Below, piece by piece: positions 41,733 through 50,952 of a stretch of 64,000 bases of DNA. The notes under the pieces are model-generated. The model saw only the letters and a program-made list of their open reading frames with translations. It was not told the origin of the DNA and searched no databases. The position numbers were made by a program, and so were the translations under genes. Source of the DNA: Paenibacillus sp. FSL H8-0079 (GTDB lineage Bacteria > Bacillota > Bacilli > Paenibacillales > Paenibacillaceae); assembly GCF_037991315.1 (NCBI RefSeq), contig NZ_CP150300.1, positions 4,216,001 through 4,280,000 of the forward strand, read 5' to 3'. How positions within the stretch are numbered: position 1 is the stretch's first letter; every line of letters starts with the position of its first letter.

Positions 41733-43694
41733 TTATTTTTGTTCAGAGATCTTCGTAAACCACGTGGCCAATTCCTCGGTCTGATCCAATGTTGCAATCG
41801 GGTCAAAGTACCATGAACGATCCGGGCTCCAGATAAACACTCGATCAATTTTAACCGCATCCAGTGAACTCCAGACCGGTTTGGCTTTCAACTCTTCGAG
41901 GGTCAGATTATCTGCTGTTAGAATAATGTAGTCTCCGGCAAATTCAGGAATCGCTTCCGATGAAACTTCAACCAGTTGATCCTTCATTAAGATCTCTTTT
42001 TTATCTGCAGGAGGATTCAAACCAAGCGCGCTATAGACTGCCTGACCTCCCCGACCAAAATTATCACCAAAGGCCAACGGTGCTTTATCATAGAACTGCA
42101 TGACCGACACCTCGGCCTGCGGATCAATTGCCTCACCAACACGTTTCTTGGCATCTGCAATTCTTGCGTCATAATCGGTTAACCATGCCTCAGATTCTTT
42201 TTCTTTATTTAGCACTTCACCGAAATAGGCAATTTCTTCGTGGGTGTTTTTCAATTCGCCATAAGGTACAACCAAGGTAGGTGCAATCTTGCTAAAGGAA
42301 TCAAATAAATCAGGATTACCTGTTACAATGAGATCCGGTTCAAGTTCCAACACCTTTTCGAGAGAAATGGTTTCATATTCACCAATATTCTGCACACCCT
42401 CAAGTGATTCGATAAAATAAGGATTCTTCAGGTTCATCTCGGGTGTACCCACAGGCTTGATCCCCAGGGCGATCAGACTTCCCAGATACAAGTCAACCAC
42501 AATCCGTTTAGGTTCAGCAGGGATTGTAATATCTCCCTTCACCGTTGAAATTGTACGTGGTTCAGATGTTTTGGTTTGATTTTCCGCTGTTACTGTGTTC
42601 GTTGAACTTGACGCACTTTTGCTTCCGGATGCATCCCCGCTCGAATTACTGGCAACACCTGTTGAGCAGGCACTTAGCAGTAACGTAAGACTTAGTAAAA
42701 TACTAAGCAGCATTCCCGTTCTTGTCTGTCTGTTCATATTTATTGACCCTCCATGCTTATATTGATAATGATTATCACCATCACTATAAACATACCTTCC
42801 ACTTCCGCCTCTGAAAATGTCATTTCGAGCCACGCCTGATGTCAGATCAGGCCAATACAGAGGTGCTGAGGTCTTTTCTTTGAATTGCAAAGGAGAAAGA
42901 CCCGTATGTTTCTTGAACATACGTCCCAAATAGTATCCATCAGGATAACCAATGCCTGCTGCGATCTCATCCAACGTGGCGTCCGTTTGCAGCAACATCT
43001 CCTTGGCTTTGAACAAACGAAACTGAATCAGATAATCGATGGGACTATATCCCGTCGACTGCTTGAACTTTCGTGACAAACTCCTTGGGCTGGAGCCGAT
43101 CATTTCTGCCAAAGCATGCAGTGTAAGCGGCTTGGTGTAGGAGGACTCTATAATTTCAATGACTTTGCTCACCTGATCCACAATACTCGGATAGTGATTG
43201 TATGCACGAGGAATCTGTGATGATATCTGCTCCACAAAGGGATAGAACAAACTCTTGGCATGAAAGTGCTGAATGGGGTTCTTTTGATCCCACAAAAAGT
43301 GCATCTGCTTCAATTGCTCATATAGAATGGTTGGTGTATCGGGGCTAAACCCATAGTTCAATTGGAACGGATTGGTACGCTCCATTAACCTTCCCAGATC
43401 ATTTCTCCCGCCACTGGGCAGGTTCGCTTTGTACATCAAGTAATATAGGCGCAATCCGGATTCGCCTGCTCGAATCACCAACTTACTCCCTTTTCCCCCA
43501 TGGAAAATATAAAAGCGACTCACTTCATATGTTTGATTGTCAATCGTCACTCCAGCATCACCCTGAATGGTGAATACAAAGGTACTTGTCGGAAATTTGT
43601 ATTTCATCTCTTCATATGCCTCTAATTCATTGAAACGGATATCTGTTATACTCACCGCAGCATAGTTCCAGAGGATATAATAATCATTCCACAT
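41733..43694 (-). CDS. AraC regulator fused to siderophore-binding lipoprotein, copy 2
   Basis: A 653-codon paralogue of the gene at 39567, in the same order and orientation. The AraC domain has LTLHALAEMIGSSPRSLSRKFKQS and LDEIAAGIGYPDGYYLGRMFKKH; the binding domain starts TVKGDITIPAEPKRIVV. Again the frame runs through a Fur box (DNHYQY), GGAGGG and ATG at 42737, which opens MNRQTRTGML with a lipobox LSAC and would give a 334-aa lipoprotein. The inner start falls at residue 320 here and 319 in copy 1, and the binding-site-to-ATG spacing is 9 nt in both. GGAG lies 12 nt before the outer ATG. No permease genes are adjacent. Confidence 0.85.
   Translation of the reverse strand: MWNDYYILWNYAAVSITDIRFNELEAYEEMKYKFPTSTFVFTIQGDAGVTIDNQTYEVSRFYIFHGGKGSKLVIRAGESGLRLYYLMYKANLPSGGRNDLGRLMERTNPFQLNYGFSPDTPTILYEQLKQMHFLWDQKNPIQHFHAKSLFYPFVEQISSQIPRAYNHYPSIVDQVSKVIEIIESSYTKPLTLHALAEMIGSSPRSLSRKFKQSTGYSPIDYLIQFRLFKAKEMLLQTDATLDEIAAGIGYPDGYYLGRMFKKHTGLSPLQFKEKTSAPLYWPDLTSGVARNDIFRGGSGRYVYSDGDNHYQYKHGGSINMNRQTRTGMLLSILLSLTLLLSACSTGVASNSSGDASGSKSASSSTNTVTAENQTKTSEPRTISTVKGDITIPAEPKRIVVDLYLGSLIALGIKPVGTPEMNLKNPYFIESLEGVQNIGEYETISLEKVLELEPDLIVTGNPDLFDSFSKIAPTLVVPYGELKNTHEEIAYFGEVLNKEKESEAWLTDYDARIADAKKRVGEAIDPQAEVSVMQFYDKAPLAFGDNFGRGGQAVYSALGLNPPADKKEILMKDQLVEVSSEAIPEFAGDYIILTADNLTLEELKAKPVWSSLDAVKIDRVFIWSPDRSWYFDPIATLDQTEELATWFTKISEQK
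42735..42817 (-). promoter_or_regulatory. Internal Fur-box promoter and start of the nested lipoprotein gene, copy 2
   Basis: Minus strand TTTTCA, 17 nt, TATGTT (complement of 42789-42817), then the perfect 7-1-7 Fur palindrome TGATAATCATTATCA (complement of 42763-42777), GGAGGG (42752-42747) and ATG 42737. The -35/-10 match is modest; the Fur box is ideal. Confidence 0.7.
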
Positions 43695-43747
43695 TTTGCT
43701 AACCCATCTCCGTCTACATAGATTGTGTCTGAACTTCCACTCACTTA

Positions 43748-43762
43748 TTGATAACCATTATC
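43748..43762 (-). promoter_or_regulatory. Fur box upstream of AraC-binding-protein copy 2
   Basis: TGATAACCATTATCA on the plus strand, a 7-1-7 Fur palindrome with one deviation, 54-68 nt upstream of the ATG. Confidence 0.7.
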
Positions 43763-43901
43763 AATTATTATGATGAAGTACGCAATACAACCGACGTAAA
43801 ATGAATCCATTGCGAGGAAACAAGAGCTATTCAAATCTTTCTCTTAACATCCGATATATGTAAATAGAACCATGATAAAGCGGAGAAGGAGAACAGAGGA
43901 T

Positions 43902-44705
43902 ATGAATTCAATCTCATCTGCAACCAAAAGCAGTTTCACTCCCGGGAATCAAGTCTCCAATCGGGATAAAGAAATTCAGGGACTCATGCAGCAGAAGATC
44001 CGGCTCAATGAAGAAATGCAAGGTGTAAAAACCAATGACGAGTTGGATACCAAAACCAAAGCTCAGCGAATAAAATCCTTAACAAGCTCCATTTCCCAGA
44101 TCGACAGCCAGATTGCCCAAATTAAAGCTGAAGAATTGCAAGAAAAGAACAAATTAAGACAGCCCGAAAAGGCTCAACAGCAACAACCCAAACCAACCGA
44201 CGAGACACAAGCCTCTTCACTGGATCACCTAATTAAACATAGTCAGACTTATGATCAATTGGGTAAGCTGGTCGGTTTGCGTGATCGCATGCAGAGCTCC
44301 ATTCAGACCTGCGAAGGAGAAACTCGCTTCGACCGACTCGTCCTGGAGATCAATGCAGACAAAGATGCAGGCAAATCAATGATGCTGGAAAATGCAGAGC
44401 GCACCGTCTTTCAGGCAAAGCGAGAAATAGTTCAAGACGTCAACTCCCAGTTGAATAAGGTTAATCAGAAGATTGGGGAACTCGTAGAAGAGCTCCATCA
44501 GCCCGCACCTCAAGAAAAGGTACAACCTCCTATCTCTGTAGCAACTGGGAAAGAAGATCAGGAAGTAAATGAAGGAAAGAAAACGGAAAGTAAGGAGCTC
44601 CCATCTGACGGTGGAACCACAGATCAGGAATCAGGAAATGGTCCGCAAACTCCGGCTTCTGCATCTCCTGCTACTTCATATCCATCCGTCGATATTCGAA
44701 TCTGA
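43902..44705 (+). CDS. FlxA-like coiled-coil protein
   Basis: A 267-residue FlxA-like family protein. Residues about 20-85 form a coiled coil typical of FlxA ([23 protein letters not shown], then [20 protein letters not shown]). A Gln/Pro-rich linker precedes a second helical region. The tail is low-complexity, rich in Ser, Thr, Pro and Glu. No membrane segment or signal peptide. ATG at 43902 has AAGGAG 10 nt before it; the frame opens at 43872. Function unknown. It diverges from the iron genes and ends in a terminator. Confidence 0.7.
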   Translation: MNSISSATKSSFTPGNQVSNRDKEIQGLMQQKIRLNEEMQGVKTNDELDTKTKAQRIKSLTSSISQIDSQIAQIKAEELQEKNKLRQPEKAQQQQPKPTDETQASSLDHLIKHSQTYDQLGKLVGLRDRMQSSIQTCEGETRFDRLVLEINADKDAGKSMMLENAERTVFQAKREIVQDVNSQLNKVNQKIGELVEELHQPAPQEKVQPPISVATGKEDQEVNEGKKTESKELPSDGGTTDQESGNGPQTPASASPATSYPSVDIRI

Positions 44706-44795
44706 GTACCCTTTGCTCTGCCATACTTATATGTATACATAATGGGGTTGAAGTATTTTCGCAACACAGCACTCAACTGGCATCACATAATAGAT

Positions 44796-44842
44796 AAACC
44801 GCTATTACAGGTGACTAACTCCTGATAAGTAGCGGTTTTTCT
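44796..44842 (+). terminator. Terminator of the FlxA-like gene
   Basis: AACCGCTA pairs with TAGCGGTT, with an inner CAGG/CCTG hairpin, then T5. Confidence 0.8.
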
Positions 44843-44890
44843 TGTATCTTTAACGTTAGTAGTTGTAGCTCCTATGAGTATTTCTTATGT

Positions 44891-45847
44891 CTAGCACGGA
44901 GTAGTGGCGGTATCATTTGCACAGATGATGCTGCCGGCAATCGCTTTACAACCTTTTTTGATTCGTGTGGCCTCATCGATAATCTGATCTATGTTTTCAT
45001 ATTTTTGCTTGCTGTTGGTTACAACGGCGATCGATACCGACACGAGAGGAATGGGTCTATTCAGCCCGGAACGTCCTTCCCCCAGAACATATTGATGACG
45101 CCAATCATGTTCGTTGTAGAACGTCTTCTTCATTTCCTCAAAGCCTGAGATGACTTCCTCGCTTATATCCTTGTAATCATGGTGATTCAGAATCACAATA
45201 AAGTCATCACCACCGATGTGTCCAAGAAAACCTTCAGGGAAAACAAAAAGTTTGCGAAGCAAATTAGCTGTCGCCTGAATAAGCTGATCTCCCATTTTGA
45301 AGCCGTAACTATCATTGTAGGATTTGAATTGATCGAGATCGACGTACAGAACGCTAAATTGGTCCAACTGAAGAGCCTGAGACAGCCTATCATCTATGAT
45401 ATGGTTTCCTGGAAGGCCTGTTAGCGGGTTCATAAAAATCGCCATTTCAGCCCGTACATCAGCAACAGCAAGCAGCAAACGGCGAATACTCACAGCTCCA
45501 AAGAAACTGTCACCGGATGTGACCAGCACAAGGTCATATATTTCCCCTTCATCTCGGTCCATGGCGAGAACACTTACATCTGTAATCTGTTCCGAATAAT
45601 CTACCACCAGTGCCTGCGTGTTCATCACGAGTTCTACAGGACGTCCCATATACAGATTATATCCATACTGTGTGCCAATCTGCTGAAAGAATCGGGGTCG
45701 CATCATTAACGACACCCCCTTCTCCCCCATAACAGCTATACCTTCCAGATGAGGATTGGACTTGAAAAGATGATATACGATATCGCATTTTGTATCAGAT
45801 CGTACTACAGGAATTGGTTCAGCAATCTCGCCTATTTGCGTAAACAT
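44891..45847 (-). CDS. GGDEF domain protein (probable diguanylate cyclase)
   Basis: A 318-residue cytosolic protein. The N-terminal 130 residues look like a CBS-pair-type sensor (VYHLFKSNPHLEGIAVM, GRPVELVMNTQALVVDYSEQITDVSVLAM). The C-terminal GGDEF domain begins NPLTGLPGNHIIDDRL. Its signature is GGDDF in GHIGGDDFIVILNH, an accepted active variant, so c-di-GMP synthesis is likely. An inhibitory RxxD site is not obvious. AGAGGAG is 9 nt before the ATG. The gene lies just downstream of spo0A in the same direction but beyond the spo0A terminator. Confidence 0.85.
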   Translation of the reverse strand: MFTQIGEIAEPIPVVRSDTKCDIVYHLFKSNPHLEGIAVMGEKGVSLMMRPRFFQQIGTQYGYNLYMGRPVELVMNTQALVVDYSEQITDVSVLAMDRDEGEIYDLVLVTSGDSFFGAVSIRRLLLAVADVRAEMAIFMNPLTGLPGNHIIDDRLSQALQLDQFSVLYVDLDQFKSYNDSYGFKMGDQLIQATANLLRKLFVFPEGFLGHIGGDDFIVILNHHDYKDISEEVISGFEEMKKTFYNEHDWRHQYVLGEGRSGLNRPIPLVSVSIAVVTNSKQKYENIDQIIDEATRIKKGCKAIAGSIICANDTATTPC

Positions 45848-46015
45848 ACTATTCTACTCCTCTATTCGTAGCATCTAATCCATACTTACAAATATATATG
45901 TAGGTCTTTATCAATGGTCACATCGTACCACTTTCTACTTGAAAAAGCGTTAACTGAAGGTAAAAGTTTATAAAAGATAATTTTCACCACATGATTCTGT
46001 GATATTTCGTTATGC

Positions 46016-46065
46016 AAAAATACCGTCATGTACTGGATATTATAAATCCAATAAATGACGGTATT
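46016..46065 (-). terminator. Terminator of spo0A
   Basis: Minus strand AATACCGTCAT (complement of 46055-46065) pairs with ATGACGGTATT (complement of 46019-46029), with an inner TGGAT/ATCCA pair and a U-run. It stands 130 nt past the spo0A stop. Nothing else is seen between 45848 and 46194. Confidence 0.85.
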
Positions 46066-46194
46066 CGTTGGCCTATATTACAGAAGTTTATCGGCATGAA
46101 ATGAACGAATTCAGATATAGGCCGCCAAAATTCATTTGGCTAGAACCTATCCTGAAACCAAACTATACTTGCCAGCTCACTACTCCTGACCCTT

Positions 46195-47001
46195 TCAGCT
46201 TACCTTATGCTCAATTCTCAGCTTGTCAGCGACCATCGCGATGAACTCGCTATTTGTTGGTTTCGACTTGCTGATATTGATCGTATAGCCAAACAAGTGG
46301 CTGATGCTGTCGATGTTACCACGAGTCCATGCCACTTCAATCGCATGACGGATCGCACGTTCGACGCGGGACGGCGTCGTTTTGAATTTTTCGGCAATGG
46401 CCGGATACAATGTTTTGGTGATGGCTCCCAAAATTTCGATATTGTTATACACCATCGTAATCGCTTCGCGCAAATACTGATATCCCTTAATATGCGCAGG
46501 AACGCCGATTTCATGTATGATGGACGTAATGCTGGCATCCAGATTTTTGTGTTTGCCCATTGGCACAACATTGGATTTCATAAACATGGATGATCCGCTG
46601 CTTGTGGACATTGCCGTCTGTGTTCCGACCAGTTGACGCACACGATTTGCGAGCACTTCCATGTCAAACGGCTTAAGAATGTAATAGGAAGCTCCGAGTT
46701 GCACGGCACGCTGTGTGATATTCTCTTGTCCGAATGCCGTAAGCATAATGACTTTAGGCTGTGGAGACAGGTTCAGGTCGCGCAAGCGCTCAAGTACGCC
46801 CAGTCCATCCAGATGAGGCATGATAATATCCAGAATCAATACATCCGGAACATCTCGAGTTTGCTCCAGCAATTGCAGTACTTCTTCTCCATTGTATGCA
46901 ATACCGGTTACTTCCATATCTTCCTGTTCAGATATATATTCGGCAAGCAAATTCGTAAATTCACGATTATCATCGGCCAGCAATACCTCAATTTTTTGCA
47001 A
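46195..47001 (-). CDS. spo0A: Sporulation master regulator Spo0A
   Basis: Response regulator (268 aa). Receiver domain: [18 protein letters not shown] (acidic pocket), phosphoryl Asp in [14 protein letters not shown], Thr in MLTAFGQE and Lys in YILKPFD. The C-terminal DNA-binding domain has the near-invariant [19 protein letters not shown] and [21 protein letters not shown]. The start is TTG at 47001: AAAGGAGG lies 7 nt upstream, and earlier in-frame ATGs overlap that site. Preceded by a sigma-H-like promoter and 0A boxes. Adjacent to spoIVB, as in all endospore formers. Confidence 0.97.
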   Translation of the reverse strand: MQKIEVLLADDNREFTNLLAEYISEQEDMEVTGIAYNGEEVLQLLEQTRDVPDVLILDIIMPHLDGLGVLERLRDLNLSPQPKVIMLTAFGQENITQRAVQLGASYYILKPFDMEVLANRVRQLVGTQTAMSTSSGSSMFMKSNVVPMGKHKNLDASITSIIHEIGVPAHIKGYQYLREAITMVYNNIEILGAITKTLYPAIAEKFKTTPSRVERAIRHAIEVAWTRGNIDSISHLFGYTINISKSKPTNSEFIAMVADKLRIEHKVS

Positions 47002-47054
47002 AACGGTATCCTCCTTTAAATTAAACATCGTTTCGTACATTTCCTTACAGGTTA

Positions 47055-47091
47055 AATTTTCGACACAGCAAGTTAAATTCCTCCTGTCGAA
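47055..47091 (-). promoter_or_regulatory. Sigma-H-like promoter with two 0A boxes upstream of spo0A
   Basis: Minus strand AGGAATTT, 12 nt, CGAAAATT resembles sigma-H. The 0A box TGTCGAA occurs at 47059-47065 (minus orientation) and 47085-47091 (plus orientation), bracketing the promoter. A third, at 47170-47176, lies next to the spoIVB terminator. This fits Spo0A autoregulation known from Bacillus. Confidence 0.65.
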
Positions 47092-47174
47092 AATTATTTT
47101 TCTTTATTTTTTTTTCTTGATCCTATATAATAAATAATTTATTTCATTATCCGATATATTATGTTTGCTTTCGA

Positions 47175-47217
47175 CAAAAAAGAACCTCAGGGCTGTTTAG
47201 CCAGCCTTGAGGTTCTT
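47175..47217 (-). terminator. Terminator of spoIVB overlapping its last codons
   Basis: Minus strand AAGAACCTCA (complement of 47208-47217, inside spoIVB) pairs with TGAGGTTCTT (complement of 47180-47189), with inner GGCTG/CAGCC, then U6. Confidence 0.85.
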
Positions 47218-48525
47218 ATCGTTTTCCTTTTTCATCATAACGCCAGCATCTTGTAACATCCATTCAATGAAGCAACCGTAACCCGATTTCGGATCATTGA
47301 CAAATACATGAGTAACCGCACCAATCAATTTACCATTTTGCACAATAGGACTGCCACTCATACCTTGAACAATGCCTCCGGTCTTATCCAGCAATTTCGG
47401 GTCCGTGATTCGAAGTACCAGACCTTTGGTCGCTGGCTCGGATTGATCTGCCACATGAACAATGTCAATCGAGAAGCGTTCAACTTGTTGACCGTCAACC
47501 ACGGTAAGTATTTCGGCCGGTCCTTCCTTTACTTCATGAGAAAAAGCGACGGGAATGCCTTTCGAGTACAAACTGTGCTCAGGATTTCCGGACATTTTAC
47601 CAAAGATGCCAAAAGCCGTATTGCGTTCAATATTGCCCAAAATCTTGCTTTCCTTGAGGAAATGAGCACGTTTTTCACCCGGATCACCGGTCTCGCTCTT
47701 CGAAATTGACGTTACATTGGACTGAACGATCTGACCACTACCCACAACAATAGATGTCTGTGTGTTCATATCTGTTATGACATGGCCGAGTGCGCCATAT
47801 ACGCCCTGATCGGGAGCATAGAAGGTAAGTGTCCCAACACCAGCAGCGGAATCACGAATGTACAAGCCAAGCCTCCACGCTTGATCTTCAGAGTCGTAAG
47901 CAGGAGTTAATCGAGTCTTGACCGTTTCCTTACCACGTTTCAATACCACATCGATGCCTTTTTTACTTTTGCCTGCAAGTTCAACGGCTTCGGAGACACC
48001 TGCCACGCCATCCAGACGTTTCCCATCCATATGCGTAATCAGATCTCCGAGCTTAATGCCCGCTGTTTCTCCGGGCGATACGCGCTCATCCTGTCCGGAA
48101 CGGACCAGATGATGGCCGACAACCAGAATGCCTGCCGATTTAACCTTGACGCCAATGGTTTGACCCCCGGGTACAACACGCAAATCCGGAATCACATTCA
48201 CATGCACTGTTTTCACCGGAATTTTACCCCACAACTTTAACGTTAATTTGGCATGTCCCGTTTGTTGGGGGTGAAGATGCAAAGGTTGTTGCCTGGTAAC
48301 ATGCATCGCTGCCTGATCATCCAAACCAACAATATCAGGACGATCTACAACGGCGCTTGAAGCAGCAGGTACAGCGAGCCGGACATCCGCTTGCCTGCCA
48401 GCAAACACCTGTAATTCATCCGGCAGTGAAGCATAACTTTGCACAGGCTGAATGGCCTGGCTAATCACACAAAGAAAGAAGGCAAATAAAAGACCTAGCA
48501 ATTTCTTCCTGAGGGGGGGATTCAA
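47197..48525 (-). CDS. spoIVB: SpoIVB peptidase (S55)
   Basis: A forespore serine peptidase (442 aa) secreted into the inter-membrane space that triggers pro-sigma-K processing. An N-terminal signal anchor (LLGLLFAFFLCVISQAI) is followed by a PDZ domain (about 110-195, AGIKLGDLITHMDGKRLDGVAGVSEAV). The S55 domain has the catalytic His region (GALGHVITDMNT) and serine in GMSGSPIVQNGKLIGAVTHVF. TTG start with AAAGGGAG 11 nt upstream. Between recN and spo0A, the conserved order. Confidence 0.95.
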   Translation of the reverse strand: MNPPLRKKLLGLLFAFFLCVISQAIQPVQSYASLPDELQVFAGRQADVRLAVPAASSAVVDRPDIVGLDDQAAMHVTRQQPLHLHPQQTGHAKLTLKLWGKIPVKTVHVNVIPDLRVVPGGQTIGVKVKSAGILVVGHHLVRSGQDERVSPGETAGIKLGDLITHMDGKRLDGVAGVSEAVELAGKSKKGIDVVLKRGKETVKTRLTPAYDSEDQAWRLGLYIRDSAAGVGTLTFYAPDQGVYGALGHVITDMNTQTSIVVGSGQIVQSNVTSISKSETGDPGEKRAHFLKESKILGNIERNTAFGIFGKMSGNPEHSLYSKGIPVAFSHEVKEGPAEILTVVDGQQVERFSIDIVHVADQSEPATKGLVLRITDPKLLDKTGGIVQGMSGSPIVQNGKLIGAVTHVFVNDPKSGYGCFIEWMLQDAGVMMKKENDKNLKAG

Positions 48526-48627
48526 TGGCTGTCACACTCCCTTTGCTTCTTTCGCTTGACGAAAGGTGGTCGCCAATTGCGTACCTTTAAGATAACCTCG
48601 CCCCCAGGCTTTTATTACTGTCAAACA

Positions 48628-50364
48628 TTACGCCAGCCGTTCGTTTAACCCTTTTTTGGCTTCCGCCAAATTCAGCATTTCCTGTGCATGATGCAGCGTT
48701 TTTTCTGTAATTTCCACACCGCCCAGCATACGTGCCAATTCCTTCACTCTGCCTTCGTCTGACAGCGATTCCACCTGTGTCATCGTTCGTCCATCGTAAA
48801 CATGTTTCTCGATGAGGTACTGATGATCTGCCATACAAGCCACTTGTGGTAAGTGAGTTATTGAGAAAACCTGACAGGTCGAAGACAAACGGAACAGTTT
48901 TTCCGCAATGGATTGAGCTGCTCTACCGCTAACTCCTGTATCAACTTCATCAAAAATCAACACAGGTATCCGGTCATGTCGTGCAAAGATACTCTTCATC
49001 GCCAGCATCATTCTCGACAACTCACCACCTGAAGCAATCTTGCCCAGTGGTCGCAGTGGCTCACCAGGGTTGGGTGAGATCAGGAATTCCGCATTGTCCG
49101 CACCATGACGATTCAGACGAATACGGCGTCCATTCCATTCAATGCCCTTCGGATCTTCGAATGGAGTAATCTGAACACGAAGTGTGGTTCGCTCCATCTG
49201 TAGATCCTTGAGCTCACTTTCCACCTGAGCAGCAAGTTCCTCTGCACATTGTTTGCGAACCTTGCTGAGTTCTTCGGCAGACTCCATCACAAGGTTAAGC
49301 ATTTTGTCACGTTCAGCTCGCAATTTCTCCAGCCGTTCGTCCTTGTTCTCCAGTTGGTCGGTTTCATGGCTAATCTGATCATAATAACTCAGAATAAGTT
49401 CCACACTGTCTCCGTATTTCCGTCTGAGGCCAGAAATCAGATTCAGCCTTTGCTCCACTTCTTCCAGCCTAGCCGGATTAAATTCAATCTTCTCCCGGTA
49501 ATCCCTTAACTGGAATGTCGCATCTTCCAATTGATAAAATGCCGATTGCAACTGCTCTACAATCGGTTGCAGACCTTTGCTATCGTAGCCAGAGATATCT
49601 TCAATTCTAGAAAGAGCAATGCTAACAGCTTCAAGCCCGCGTTGACCACTGAGCAGATCATATGCACCAGCAACACTGTCCATCATTTTCTCACTATGGG
49701 ATAGTTTGACCCGTTCTTCCCCGAGTAATTCATCCTCACCTCGTGTAAGGCCTGCGGCTGCGATCTCTTCAAGCTGAAAGCGATACATGTCCAAGAGTTG
49801 ATATGCACGCTGACTGGACTCCTGAAGCGCACGCAGTTCTTTTTCCGCCGTGATAAACTTGCTGTAGCGCTCCTGGTACTTCGCTTTGATCGGTCCGATG
49901 ACTTCCGAGCCATAGGTGTCAAGAAGCCCCAGATGGCTCTCAGCTCTCAGCAGACTCTGATGTTCATGTTGTCCATGGATATTGATCAGCTTCTCGCCTA
50001 CTTCCCGCAGCATGGTCAGATTGACCAATTGCCCGTTAATGCGGGATGTACTCTTTCCCTGTGTATTCAGCTCACGCCGAATAACCAAATGCTCTTCCGG
50101 CTCACAGTGAATACCAAGCTTCTCTAATGTTTGCCATACCGGATGACTCTGCTCCATCTCGAACAAGGCCTCCATCTCTGCCTTCTCACATCCGTACCGG
50201 ATCAGATCCGCTGAACTGCGCCCACCGGCAATTAAGCCAAGTGCATCTATAATAATCGACTTCCCCGCACCCGTTTCCCCTGAAAGTACATGGAATCCTG
50301 GATGGAATACAACGTCCACTTCTTCCACCACAGCCAGATTGCGAATCGATAAAGTAACTAACAT
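48628..50364 (-). CDS. recN: DNA repair protein RecN
   Basis: SMC-like ATPase (578 aa) acting early at double-strand breaks. Walker A: LSGETGAGKSIIIDAL. Two long coiled-coil arms (about 165-370) surround a central LISGLRRKYG hinge-like part. The signature is ASGGELSRMMLAMK and Walker B VLIFDEVDTGVSG. ATG 50364 has GGAGGT 10 nt before it and matches homologues; a GTG four codons earlier overlaps this site. Confidence 0.96.
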   Translation of the reverse strand: MLVTLSIRNLAVVEEVDVVFHPGFHVLSGETGAGKSIIIDALGLIAGGRSSADLIRYGCEKAEMEALFEMEQSHPVWQTLEKLGIHCEPEEHLVIRRELNTQGKSTSRINGQLVNLTMLREVGEKLINIHGQHEHQSLLRAESHLGLLDTYGSEVIGPIKAKYQERYSKFITAEKELRALQESSQRAYQLLDMYRFQLEEIAAAGLTRGEDELLGEERVKLSHSEKMMDSVAGAYDLLSGQRGLEAVSIALSRIEDISGYDSKGLQPIVEQLQSAFYQLEDATFQLRDYREKIEFNPARLEEVEQRLNLISGLRRKYGDSVELILSYYDQISHETDQLENKDERLEKLRAERDKMLNLVMESAEELSKVRKQCAEELAAQVESELKDLQMERTTLRVQITPFEDPKGIEWNGRRIRLNRHGADNAEFLISPNPGEPLRPLGKIASGGELSRMMLAMKSIFARHDRIPVLIFDEVDTGVSGRAAQSIAEKLFRLSSTCQVFSITHLPQVACMADHQYLIEKHVYDGRTMTQVESLSDEGRVKELARMLGGVEITEKTLHHAQEMLNLAEAKKGLNERLA

Positions 50365-50419
50365 CTGCAAAAACACCTCCGGATGACTAACTCAGAAATT
50401 ATGCTTTTGAACCATTGCT

Positions 50420-50869
50420 TTAAGCAATATAACCCATGATGCGTTCAATAACGGTCACACTGTTACCTTCAGTCCGGCAGATAATGAGGATGGTGTCATC
50501 TCCACAGATCGTGCCCATGACTTCATTCCACTCAATATTATCAAGTAAAGCTGCAATGGAGTTGGCTGTTCCCGGCAAACATTTCATCACAACCAGATTG
50601 TTCGTGTGATCAATGTGCAGGAAGTTGTCCACGAGTGCACGCTTCAACTTTTGAATCGGATTATATCGTTGATCTGTCGGTAAAGAGTACTTGTACCGTC
50701 CGTCATCCATCGGTATCTTGATTAACAGAAGTTCCTTGATATCCCGGGATACCGTCGCCTGAGTCACCTGAAAACCTGATTGGCGCAATGATTCAACCAG
50801 ATCATCCTGGGTCTCAATTTCATTTTGACTAATGATTTCACGAATCTTGATGTGTCTTTGTCCTTTCAT
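50420..50869 (-). CDS. argR: Arginine repressor ArgR/AhrC
   Basis: A 149-residue hexameric arginine sensor that represses arginine synthesis and activates catabolism. The winged-helix N-terminus has the SR recognition motif [15 protein letters not shown]; the C-terminal oligomerisation domain has the arginine-binding [21 protein letters not shown] is placed 5 nt before the ATG. In the conserved yqxC-ahrC-recN order. Confidence 0.96.
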   Translation of the reverse strand: MKGQRHIKIREIISQNEIETQDDLVESLRQSGFQVTQATVSRDIKELLLIKIPMDDGRYKYSLPTDQRYNPIQKLKRALVDNFLHIDHTNNLVVMKCLPGTANSIAALLDNIEWNEVMGTICGDDTILIICRTEGNSVTVIERIMGYIA

Positions 50870-50952
50870 ACATGCCTCCAGTTAAATGTATTGCAATAAA
50901 GCAGCTAGTGTAGTTCGCCGCAGATTTCGCCAAACCATGGTTTTTTACTTTA

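Noticed and set aside
39567..43694. Lost stop codon by sequencing error in the AraC fusions
   Set aside because: Considered, but both paralogues have the same open structure with independent sequence, so a shared error is unlikely. Read-level checking is still listed.
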